This document shows, piece after piece, positions 1 through 6,658 of a stretch of DNA of 8,612 nucleotides. The DNA is from Planctomycetota bacterium (GTDB lineage Bacteria > Planctomycetota > Phycisphaerae > UBA1845 > PWPN01): NCBI GenBank assembly GCA_016209665.1, contig JACQVT010000308.1:1-8612 (forward strand), given 5' to 3'. Below the pieces are notes generated by a model. It was not told the origin of the DNA, made no database searches, and worked only from the letters and a program-made list of their open reading frames with translations. The first letter of the stretch is position 1. Each line of letters opens with the position of its first letter. The translations under genes and the position numbers were made by a program.

Positions 1-18
1 CGTATGCTCTCCTGGGGA

Positions 19-203
19 GCGGGCATCCCTGCCCGCCTCTGGCGCGAGCGAGAGGCCCCCTCTCTTCGCATGACCGGCTGGTCACCACGACCGGTTCATG
101 CAAGCCTCCCGCGGGCCGGGGCGCGGCTACAAATTGTGGCACAGTCGCCCTCGGCTGTGTTCGCCACGGCGAATCTCGCCTGCGGCGGACATTCTGACGT
201 CCG
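19..203. repeat. Array of short GC-rich palindromes upstream of rpsD (REP-like)
   Basis: No convincing gene lies here; what stands out is a chain of inverted repeats. 19-25/30-36 is a perfect 7-bp stem (GCGGGCA, loop TCCC, TGCCCGC). 35-40/51-56 pairs GCCTCT with AGAGGC. 68-77/91-101 pairs GCATGACCGG with CCGGTTCATGC, with one bulged base. 140-144/155-159 pairs CACAG with CTGTG and extends as GTGG/CCAC at 136-139/164-167. 168-172/176-180 pairs GGCGA with TCGCC. 186-190/199-203 pairs CGGAC with GTCCG. The units are nearly abutting, as in clustered REP-type intergenic repeats. Some short stems are expected by chance in GC-rich DNA, so only the density and the longer stems carry weight. Open frames crossing the region look like GC-rich noise. 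Confidence 0.55.
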
Positions 204-257
204 GTGCACCCAGCCAGGGGCGTCCCCACAACCGCCACAATCCTATGTCACACGCCG

Positions 258-272
258 CGGGCCGTCGGCCCG
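258..272. repeat. Palindrome CGGGCC-GTC-GGCCCG
   Basis: This is a perfect 6-bp inverted repeat with a 3-nt loop (258-263 pairs with 267-272). Almost the same unit, CGGGCC-GTCA-GGCCCG, occurs at 8025-8040 between the MoxR and DUF58 genes. Sharing both the arm sequence and the loop suggests one dispersed repeat family. No gene is seen around it. Confidence 0.5.
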
Positions 273-291
273 AGAAGGACTTGCCGGCGGC

Positions 292-320
292 TTGACCGCG
301 GCCGGGCGAGGCCTTATGGT
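292..320 (+). promoter_or_regulatory. Candidate sigma70-type promoter for rpsD
   Basis: TTGACC at 292-297 matches the -35 consensus at five of six bases. It is followed after exactly 17 nt by TATGGT at 315-320, which matches the -10 consensus at four of six. Transcription starting near 327 would give rpsD a leader of about 200 nt containing the 348-363 hairpin. This is a motif match only; promoter preferences of the source organism are unknown, and GATAAT at 384-389 is an alternative -10 without a good -35. Confidence 0.35.
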
Positions 321-347
321 ACGGGATTCCCGCCTGGGCAGCGGCTG

Positions 348-363
348 AGGGACTAACGTCCCT
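348..363 (+). repeat. Perfect hairpin AGGGAC-TAAC-GTCCCT in the putative rpsD leader
   Basis: 348-353 pairs perfectly with 358-363 across a 4-nt TAAC loop. No T-run follows on either strand, so it does not look like an intrinsic terminator. It lies between the candidate promoter and the rpsD start. It could be another intergenic repeat unit or a leader structure; the sequence alone does not decide. Confidence 0.45.
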
Positions 364-510
364 TCGTCCGGGCGATACTGGTCGATAATCCGAACGGAAA
401 CCTGACAGACGATTAAGGGTCTCTGGCAGAACTTGTGGGACCGCCTTGCAGCCGGTCATCTCGACGGGCAAGATGACGGTCCGACACCAGGCCCTGCCAG
501 AATCCCAAGC

Positions 511-515
511 AGGAG
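511..515 (+). promoter_or_regulatory. Ribosome binding site of rpsD
   Basis: AGGAG is followed by a 12-nt spacer and then ATG at 528. The spacing is rather long, but this is the only good Shine-Dalgarno match nearby. It supports the start that gives the conserved S4 N-terminus MGVYTGPK. Confidence 0.6.
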
Positions 516-527
516 CCCCCCGACGAC

Positions 528-1136
528 ATGGGTGTCTACACCGGACCGAAACTCAAACTAAGCCGTAGCGTGGGCGTGCCGATCGCCGAGACCAGCAAAC
601 ACATGAACCCCCGCCGGACCAGCCGACCCGGCATGCACGGGTTCCGTCCCGCGCGGCGAAGCCTCTACGGCCGACAGCTCAACGAAAAGCAGAAACTCGC
701 GTACTACTACAATCTTCGCGACCGGCAGCTTCGGCTGTACATGGCCAAGGCGGTCCGGTCGAAGCGCCCGACACCGGACGCCCTCCAGGAGTTGCTGGAG
801 ACCCGGCTGGACAACGTGCTTCGCCGCCTCGGCTGGGCCCGGACGATCTGGCAGGCACGACAACTCGTGAGCCACGGGCACATCCAGGTGAACGGGCGGC
901 GGGTGGATATCCCGTCGTTCCACGTCTCGGCGGGCGACGTGGTGACCGTGAAGGAAAAGAGCAAGCCGCTGGTCAAGCGGTGCCAGGAGCTGGTGGAAGA
1001 GCGGCTGATTCCGGGCTGGCTGAGCACCGACGACGCCAAGCTGGAGGGCAAGGTCGAACGGATGCCCTTCCCCGAAGACGTCCGCCTGCCGTTCGACGTG
1101 GCCTACAGCCTGGTCATCGAGTACTACACACGATAG
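528..1136 (+). CDS. rpsD: 30S ribosomal protein S4
   Basis: This is the primary 16S rRNA-binding protein of the small subunit body; it nucleates 30S assembly and contributes to decoding fidelity. The 202-residue length is normal for the family. The N-terminus MGVYTGPK and the PGMHGFRPARRSLYG segment (about 34-48) match the S4 N-terminal domain, and NEKQKLAYYYNLRDRQL follows (52-68). The S4 RNA-binding fold spans about 92-150, with RLDNVLRRLGWA, QARQLVSHGHIQVNG and PSFHVSAGDVV clearly visible. The N-terminal region where zinc-binding S4 proteins carry cysteines has none (the only Cys is residue 152), so this is the zinc-free form. No alpha-operon partner (rpsM, rpsK, rpoA) is visible: nothing lies in the 527 nt before it, and a convergent gene begins 6 nt after its stop. 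The start is set by homology and by AGGAG at 511-515. Identification is secure. Confidence 0.98.
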   Translation: MGVYTGPKLKLSRSVGVPIAETSKHMNPRRTSRPGMHGFRPARRSLYGRQLNEKQKLAYYYNLRDRQLRLYMAKAVRSKRPTPDALQELLETRLDNVLRRLGWARTIWQARQLVSHGHIQVNGRRVDIPSFHVSAGDVVTVKEKSKPLVKRCQELVEERLIPGWLSTDDAKLEGKVERMPFPEDVRLPFDVAYSLVIEYYTR

Positions 1137-1142
1137 CGCTGT

Positions 1143-4100
1143 TCAGTTCGCGGGGCGGGAACTCACCGACGAGTAGTAGCCGCGGAGGACACCGTCGAGC
1201 TGGCGCGGGACGCGCTGACGGCCCATCTCGCGAAGCTGGTGCGTCTGGTCGGCGCCGGGCGAGTGGATGGTGCCCAGCGCTCGTACCTCGCCGGCGGGCC
1301 GACTCGTCGACCGGCGCGGGGTTGCCGTATCGGGCCGGTTCCCGGACGTTTCCCGGCGGGCAGGCAATGCGGTCCTGTCGACCTGACGCTGGCCGCGATC
1401 GACCTCTCTCCGATAGTCCTCGACGAAGCGCCAGGCGCTGTTCAGGTTCCAGCCGAGAGCCTCCAGCAGCTTGGGGTCGACCTCGTCGTTGCGCAGGGCG
1501 ATCTCCAGTTCATCGATGAGCTTCGGAGCGTTGCCGGCCGAATCGAGCCCGGGGGCCTGCTTGTCGGGCCGGCCAAGCGGCCCTGTTTTCTCGGTGCCGT
1601 CGTCCTTGGGCTTGTCCGGCACATCCACGCGGGCGTTCGAGGACTCGCGCCCGCTGCCGCCAGTGGGCGAGGCACCACCACCGCTGCCAGGCGTCTGCCC
1701 CTGACCTTGACCCTGACCTTGACCCTGGCCCTGACCGTCTCCCTGCCCCTGACCTTGTCCCTGCCCTTGTCCCTGGCCCTGGCCTTGACCTTGCCCCTGG
1801 ACTTGACCCTGGCCTTGACCCTGGCCTTGACCCTGGCCTTGGCCTTGACCTTGGCTCTCACCGCTGCCCTGCCCTTGACTTTGGCCTTCTCCGCGACCCT
1901 GGCCCTGACCGCTGCGCTCATCCTGCCCCTGGCCCATACCCTCGCCCTGACCCGGGCTCTGGCTTTGACCGGCGCTCTGCGCTTGGGCTTGGCTGATCCC
2001 CTGACTTTGGCCTTGAACTTGGCTACCTTCCTGACTCTCGCTGCTCGGCCGGCTCTGACTCTCACCTTGCTCCTGACTCTGGTTCTGACTCTGGTTCTGG
2101 TTCTGACTCTGCCCGCTCGCCCGATTCTCCCCGCCGGCTTCAGTCGAGACTTCACCCTGGCTCGGCGTTGTGTTCCGTCCAGCTTGACCTTTCCCCGGCT
2201 GAGCCTGTCCGGGCTCTGCCGGAGTACCCTCTTTCTCCCCCGATCGCGACGCGTCGCCGTCGGCTTCCATGCCATCTGTGCTGTCCGCCGTGGCGGATGG
2301 CGCGGCGTCTTGCGTTCCGCCGTCTTTCTGCACTCCCGCGGTGTCTCCTTGTTGTCCCTCGCTTGCCCCAGCAGATTCCTCCTGATCGCCCATCGCCTGG
2401 GCAAGAAGATCGAGTTCGCGACGGTGGGCGTCGGTGAATGACTTAAGGGCCTGGTCGTCAGGCTGGCCGTCGGCTGCCGTCTCATCCGGACGCTGATCCT
2501 GGTCAGCCGTCGACCGATGTGCGTCGGCCTGACCAGCCTCATGGGCCCGCTCGGGCCGGTCATCCTCCGCCGCCGATTGCTCGTCTCGGCTGGTTGATTG
2601 CGTCAGCTCCGCAGGCCCGGAATGCGGCGAGGTCTGGTCGGCAGGGAGCGTTGCAGCACGGCCATCCGCGGGCCCGGATTGGGCGGGGATCCTCCGGCCG
2701 GTCTGGCCCGGCTGAGTCGACTCACCCTTGGCGACCGCCACGGTCGGGGGCAGCCTGATCTGAATCGTACCGATCGCGCTGTCGGTCTTCTGGTAGGCGG
2801 GCTCGCCGCGCGGGTCCTCGCGGTTGTCCCAGGCCGAGATCCACCACTCGACGGTCTGCCCCGGCGCCGCGCCCAGACGGCTCGCGGGGAACCGCTCGTG
2901 CAACCGGGCCTGGGTGTTCGGCCCGCGGGTCGACTGCATCGGCAGCGAGAGGGTTTTCGTATCGCCCGTTTGTCCGACGCGCCACGAGAACGCTGCCCGC
3001 GTCAGACCGAAATCATCGTTCGCGGCGGCGTCGATCACGACGGCGCCGTCGACCGGCACCTGCGATGTGCCGGCCGGCTGGCGGACGATCAATTGCGGCG
3101 GCTCGTCCGGCCGGGCGCGGATACGGTACTCGATACCATCACGGTTAAGCTTCCCATAGGCGTCGGCGAAACTGATCTGATAGACATCGTCGCGCTCGAC
3201 GACGGTCGTCCCTTCAAGCAGCATGGCCGGTTGTGTTGCAGCGGTCATGGCTCGCCGCTGCTCCGCCGGCGGCCTACCCAGGACGAGGATTGGATCGCGG
3301 GCGGGGACGTTGGTACGAGCCCGGATGGACACCCGTGTGCCGATCAACGCATCCACGTCGCCTCCCGGCTGGGTCGTGGCGACCCAGCCGGTGTACGCGG
3401 GGTACTCGCATCGAGTGGTAATCTCGATCACGCTGGGCGGCGGGCGGACGACCAGGCGGCGGATCGCGGATCTCGCATCGCCGGCCAACATCTGCCAATG
3501 CAGCGGGTGCTGCACGTCGTGGCCGGCTTTGATGCCCTTCCATCGCTGGTCGGAGGTGCCGGCCGATGGAGGATCCAGCTCGAGCTGATCGCCGTCCAGC
3601 CAACTGACGCCCCCATCCAGGCTGAACCGTACGCAAGCCCGGGACGGCTTGCGGCCGTGGATCGAGGCGGCGAAAACCACCGGATCGCCCCGCAAGACCG
3701 ACGCCCCATCCAGCGGCTCGAGATCCACGAACATGCTCCTGGTGGGAGCCGGCAGGCGCGCGCCAAACGCTCGTCGGATGCTGGGCAGGATGGGCTTCGG
3801 CGAAACCAGTGCGTAGACAAACAATCCCAACAACACCGACCCGATGATCCAACTCACCTGTCGCACGCGGTTCTTGGGCAGACACGGGCCGATCGGCAGG
3901 TCGTCTACCTCACCCGCGGCTCGCCCGACCACGGCCGCCCGGATCGAACCCGGCAGCTCGGTCCGCCCGGACAACTGCAACGCATCAACGATCGTGTTTC
4001 GGACTTCGGGGTTAGCCCGTTCGATGAGCCGGGCGACGTACAGGCTGTTGAGCCGCCGGACCAGCAGCCAGCCCAGGACGATCAGGACCCAGACGGCGCT

Positions 4101-4325
4101 GCCCACCACGTACCCAAGCCCCGCCAGGCTGCACGCCCGGTCCGACAGGCCGCCCGGCCACCAGTGGTCGCAGATCACGAACGTCAGAACGAACGCCAGC
4201 GTGCCGGCAACCCACACCCCCAGACCCACGGTCAACGTGAGCAGCTTCAGCCAACTCTTCATAGTTCCCAGCACGACGGCGAGCTGGTGCCGCGATTCGT
4301 GCCAGTCTTGATGGAGGGCGGTCAT
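1143..4325 (-). CDS. DUF4175-like membrane protein with long Gln/Gly-rich tract
   Basis: This is a 1060-residue envelope protein of unknown function, last in the operon. Hydrophobic segments at about 28-51, 67-89 and 156-174 flank a soluble stretch with ERANPEVRNTIVDALQLS (102-119). That arrangement resembles DUF4175 proteins and Gln-rich planctomycete relatives. Residues about 195-520 look beta-rich, with repeated Ig-like stretches such as RFSLDGGVSWLDG. From about 530 to 915 the chain is low-complexity, rich in Q, G, S, E and D, including a (Gly-Gln)n tract at about 735-877. A conserved-looking tail follows: LLEALGWNLNSAWRFVEDYR, then PRQLDGVLRGYYSSVS near the end. The membrane topology would place everything after residue 174 outside the cytoplasm. 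I chose ATG at 4325 because it forms an ATGA overlap with the transglutaminase stop; the in-frame ATG at 4430 would lie well inside that gene. An internal ATG at 4262 is a weaker alternative. The family assignment is by resemblance only. Confidence 0.85.
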   Translation of the reverse strand: MTALHQDWHESRHQLAVVLGTMKSWLKLLTLTVGLGVWVAGTLAFVLTFVICDHWWPGGLSDRACSLAGLGYVVGSAVWVLIVLGWLLVRRLNSLYVARLIERANPEVRNTIVDALQLSGRTELPGSIRAAVVGRAAGEVDDLPIGPCLPKNRVRQVSWIIGSVLLGLFVYALVSPKPILPSIRRAFGARLPAPTRSMFVDLEPLDGASVLRGDPVVFAASIHGRKPSRACVRFSLDGGVSWLDGDQLELDPPSAGTSDQRWKGIKAGHDVQHPLHWQMLAGDARSAIRRLVVRPPPSVIEITTRCEYPAYTGWVATTQPGGDVDALIGTRVSIRARTNVPARDPILVLGRPPAEQRRAMTAATQPAMLLEGTTVVERDDVYQISFADAYGKLNRDGIEYRIRARPDEPPQLIVRQPAGTSQVPVDGAVVIDAAANDDFGLTRAAFSWRVGQTGDTKTLSLPMQSTRGPNTQARLHERFPASRLGAAPGQTVEWWISAWDNREDPRGEPAYQKTDSAIGTIQIRLPPTVAVAKGESTQPGQTGRRIPAQSGPADGRAATLPADQTSPHSGPAELTQSTSRDEQSAAEDDRPERAHEAGQADAHRSTADQDQRPDETAADGQPDDQALKSFTDAHRRELDLLAQAMGDQEESAGASEGQQGDTAGVQKDGGTQDAAPSATADSTDGMEADGDASRSGEKEGTPAEPGQAQPGKGQAGRNTTPSQGEVSTEAGGENRASGQSQNQNQSQNQSQEQGESQSRPSSESQEGSQVQGQSQGISQAQAQSAGQSQSPGQGEGMGQGQDERSGQGQGRGEGQSQGQGSGESQGQGQGQGQGQGQGQGQVQGQGQGQGQGQGQGQGQGQGDGQGQGQGQGQGQGQTPGSGGGASPTGGSGRESSNARVDVPDKPKDDGTEKTGPLGRPDKQAPGLDSAGNAPKLIDELEIALRNDEVDPKLLEALGWNLNSAWRFVEDYRREVDRGQRQVDRTALPARRETSGNRPDTATPRRSTSRPAGEVRALGTIHSPGADQTHQLREMGRQRVPRQLDGVLRGYYSSVSSRPAN
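1697..2121 (-). repeat. Degenerate hexanucleotide repeat encoding (Gly/Ser-Gln)n
   Basis: On the coding (minus) strand this stretch is built from hexamers of the form GGNCAR, such as GGTCAA, GGTCAG and GGGCAG. They encode Gly-Gln, with Ser-Gln and Asn-Gln variants toward the 5' end of the coding strand. The most regular part, about 1697-1860, gives more than 20 Gly-Gln units with only isolated V and D interruptions. Because the unit is 6 nt, gain or loss of units keeps the reading frame. The same periodicity opens long artificial frames elsewhere: Leu-Thr on the plus strand, and a very basic Val/Lys/Arg/Ala frame on the minus strand. Confidence 0.9.
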
Positions 4326-6658
4326 GGACGGATCTCTGCGGGTCCGAGACCCTGTGCCGGCGGCATCGAGTCTCCAAGGGATTCTACGCGATCGACCCGA
4401 CGCAGCGCGCGCAGAAATCCTTCGATCCACGCCCGTCGATGCGGGGCGATCGAGTGGCCGCCGTAGGCCACGGCGTAGTAGAGGCGGACCAAATCGGGAG
4501 CGGCCCGCAAGGCCGGGTAGGCTTCAGCGAGTTCGTCGGCGAATTCGGCCGGGGTCTGGCCGGCCCGGCGGTGCAGGCCCAAGGCCTCGAGCCGGCGGCA
4601 GAACCGGTAGTAAAACTCCGCGTCCGGCAGGACGGCGCCAAACCGCTGGCGGCCGGCGTACCAGCGGATGGCGGCGGCAGCGAGCCACCGCCCCACCGTC
4701 ACCAGCACGTAGCCGGTCAGCACCACCAACGCGGTGATGAGCAGCGCGACCACCCAATAAAGCAGTCGATCGGCGGTCGACAGATCGAGCCGCCCGCCGA
4801 ACAGCTCGCGGATGAAAGCCACGACCGCGCCGGCCGCGGTGGTTTCGTCGCCGACGGGTCGGCTGAGCCAGGTGTAGAAGTTCTCGAACAACTGTCGCCG
4901 CGAGCCCGCGTCGTAGGTCACGACGAAGCTGGCCCATTGGAACTGGAAGTAGTCGACGTAGGACCGGGCGATCTTGAGCCAGGACACACCGGGCGGCGCC
5001 GCTCGAGACGTTCCGGGCGTGGGATCGTAGGCCTTCCAGCCCTTGCCGGGAACGTGGGCCTCGACCCAGGCGTGAGCGTGCTTGTCCCGCACGACGAGGA
5101 ACTCGCCGAGGCTGTTGTATTCGCCCCCGCGGTAGCCGCTGACCAGCCGGGCTGGAATGCCCTTATATTGGCACATCACCGCCATCGCGGAGGCAAAGTA
5201 CTCGCAGTGTCCGCGACGGGTCTCCAGGAGGAACTCACCGATGGGCTCGCGGGGGCCGCGGATGCGGGGCAGGGTCAAGGTGTAGGTGAAGCGCCCCCCG
5301 GACAGATAGCCCTGGAGCCGGCGAAGGAACGCCTCGCGGTTGGCGGGCACGTCGAGCGGGCCCACGTCGCCGATCTCGCGGTCCATGAGTTCGACGATCT
5401 CTTCCGTCCGCGGCAGGGGGGGGTCGGGCGTGACCAGCGGCGGCGGCCGCGGGGCCTCGTCCCCCCGTTCCCACTCCAGGGGGACGACGGCCCCGGAGAC
5501 GATGGACTTGACGGAGTACCGCAGCACCTTGCCGGCCGTCTTTTGCCCGAACAGGAGCTGGTCCCGAATGTTGAGCTTCAGGTCCGAACCGTCGCGGGCG
5601 GCGAGTTCCAGGATGGGGAGCGGACATGGCAACGCGGTATTGTCGTGCGGATCCAGCCAGAAGTGGTACTCCACGGTGGATTCCGGGAAAGCCGGCGAGG
5701 CCAGCGTGATCCGCCGCCCGTTCCCGCCGAGCTTGAGTATCTGGGGACTCTCCTCGCCTCCCCCTGGATTGCGAAGCCATCCCCATCCTCCGCCGAGCCC
5801 GCCCGCCTTCCGCGTGTACCTGTAGGCAACCTGAACGCGGAAGTAATGGCTGGACTCATCGTAGGCAGGTGATCCCGCGTCAGCGCCGACGATCCGCACC
5901 CGCATCACCGCCCGGTCTGACTCGTAGATGGTCTGGTTCTCAGGGACGTTGATGGAGGCCGCCAGGCCGGTGAGGATCGGGCCGGCCCGCGGTGCCTGCA
6001 ACTCCCGAAAGATGCCGGACTCAAACCGAGGACAGAGCACGAACACCGCCACCCCGATGAGCAGTGCCACCAGGCCGGCGGGAACGCCTGCCCCGCGGCA
6101 CTCCTTGAACGAGGGGCAGACCGCGGCCGGAACCGGCCAGCTCAGTGGGCGATGAAGGCCCTCTTCCTTCCGCGGGCGCACCTGCTGTGTCACCCGCCCC
6201 AACTCGGCCAGCATGTGCATCCGGATCAAAGCGGGAACGGCGGCCGCCATGACGAACACCAGAGCCACCGCGAAGACCGCATCGCCGCTGACGATGCCGC
6301 CCACCACCAACAGCAGCAGGCACAGCACCAGGACCTGGACGTCGTCCCTCAGCGAGCGGACCTGCAAGAGCTTGGTCATGCAGACGATCATCATGAAGTG
6401 AGACAGGGCCATGACCAGCACGGCCTGGAGAGCAAGGTACTCGGCGATCAGTCCGACGAAGGCCATCACGATGATCGCGTAGGCCAGGCGGGGACCGATG
6501 GGCGGCCGACGGCCGCGGATCGCCCAGGCCGCTCCGACGATCACCGCCAGCAGGTTCGCCACGGCGTACCAGGGACTCCGCTCGGCGAGTGCGATCGGCA
6601 AGCTGACCGCCAGCAGGATGGCCGCGTGGACCCAGAAAAAGCTCACCGCTTCCGTCAT
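4322..6658 (-). CDS. Membrane transglutaminase-like protein (DUF3488 / TGase core / DUF4129)
   Basis: This is a 778-residue polytopic inner-membrane protein with the TgpA-type architecture. The N-terminal 210 residues carry about six hydrophobic segments (about 8-25, 31-47, 60-78, 79-98, 107-145 and 192-209), the DUF3488 region. An extracytoplasmic domain follows. The transglutaminase core holds a complete catalytic triad: Cys485 in RRGHCEYFASAM, His529 in KHAHAWVEAH and Asp545 in KAYDPTPG. A last membrane segment (about 632-656) precedes a C-terminal DUF4129-like region (about 672-755), with FYYRFCRRLEALGLHR and RLYYAVAYGG. The reaction may be transglutamination or peptide hydrolysis/transfer; family members are linked to envelope functions but the substrate is generally unknown. 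The start is supported by GGAGG 5 nt upstream and by a 4-nt overlap with the DUF58 stop; the stop overlaps the next start in the same way. No key residue is missing. Confidence 0.93.
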   Translation of the reverse strand: MTEAVSFFWVHAAILLAVSLPIALAERSPWYAVANLLAVIVGAAWAIRGRRPPIGPRLAYAIIVMAFVGLIAEYLALQAVLVMALSHFMMIVCMTKLLQVRSLRDDVQVLVLCLLLLVVGGIVSGDAVFAVALVFVMAAAVPALIRMHMLAELGRVTQQVRPRKEEGLHRPLSWPVPAAVCPSFKECRGAGVPAGLVALLIGVAVFVLCPRFESGIFRELQAPRAGPILTGLAASINVPENQTIYESDRAVMRVRIVGADAGSPAYDESSHYFRVQVAYRYTRKAGGLGGGWGWLRNPGGGEESPQILKLGGNGRRITLASPAFPESTVEYHFWLDPHDNTALPCPLPILELAARDGSDLKLNIRDQLLFGQKTAGKVLRYSVKSIVSGAVVPLEWERGDEAPRPPPLVTPDPPLPRTEEIVELMDREIGDVGPLDVPANREAFLRRLQGYLSGGRFTYTLTLPRIRGPREPIGEFLLETRRGHCEYFASAMAVMCQYKGIPARLVSGYRGGEYNSLGEFLVVRDKHAHAWVEAHVPGKGWKAYDPTPGTSRAAPPGVSWLKIARSYVDYFQFQWASFVVTYDAGSRRQLFENFYTWLSRPVGDETTAAGAVVAFIRELFGGRLDLSTADRLLYWVVALLITALVVLTGYVLVTVGRWLAAAAIRWYAGRQRFGAVLPDAEFYYRFCRRLEALGLHRRAGQTPAEFADELAEAYPALRAAPDLVRLYYAVAYGGHSIAPHRRAWIEGFLRALRRVDRVESLGDSMPPAQGLGPAEIRP

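Noticed and set aside
19..203. CRISPR array or tandem direct repeat
   Set aside because: The units are different palindromes with no constant repeat and no regular spacer length.
4..348. 114-codon plus-strand frame in the region before rpsD
   Set aside because: It runs through the palindromes, has no Shine-Dalgarno and no recognisable protein features; a competing minus-strand frame (127-471) is equally unconvincing.
1239..2441. 400-codon plus-strand frame with long Leu-Thr repeats, looking like a hydrophobic repeat protein
   Set aside because: It is the antisense reading of the Gly-Gln hexamer tract and its flanks. It has no ribosome binding site or recognisable domain, and the minus-strand frame has clear conserved flanking regions.
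1442..2563. 373-codon minus-strand frame rich in Lys/Arg/Val/Ala, resembling a histone H1-like basic repeat protein
   Set aside because: It is a different frame of the same hexamer repeat, fully inside the DUF4175-like gene. The basic repeat follows automatically from the hexamer read one base out of phase.
2598..4466. 622-codon plus-strand open frame antisense to the DUF4175-like gene
   Set aside because: Long antisense frames are common in high-GC coding DNA. The translation has no motif or membrane pattern, and the opposite strand is clearly coding.
4439..5872. 477-codon plus-strand frame antisense to the transglutaminase
   Set aside because: It lies over a gene with an intact catalytic triad; the antisense product is compositionally biased and shows no family resemblance.
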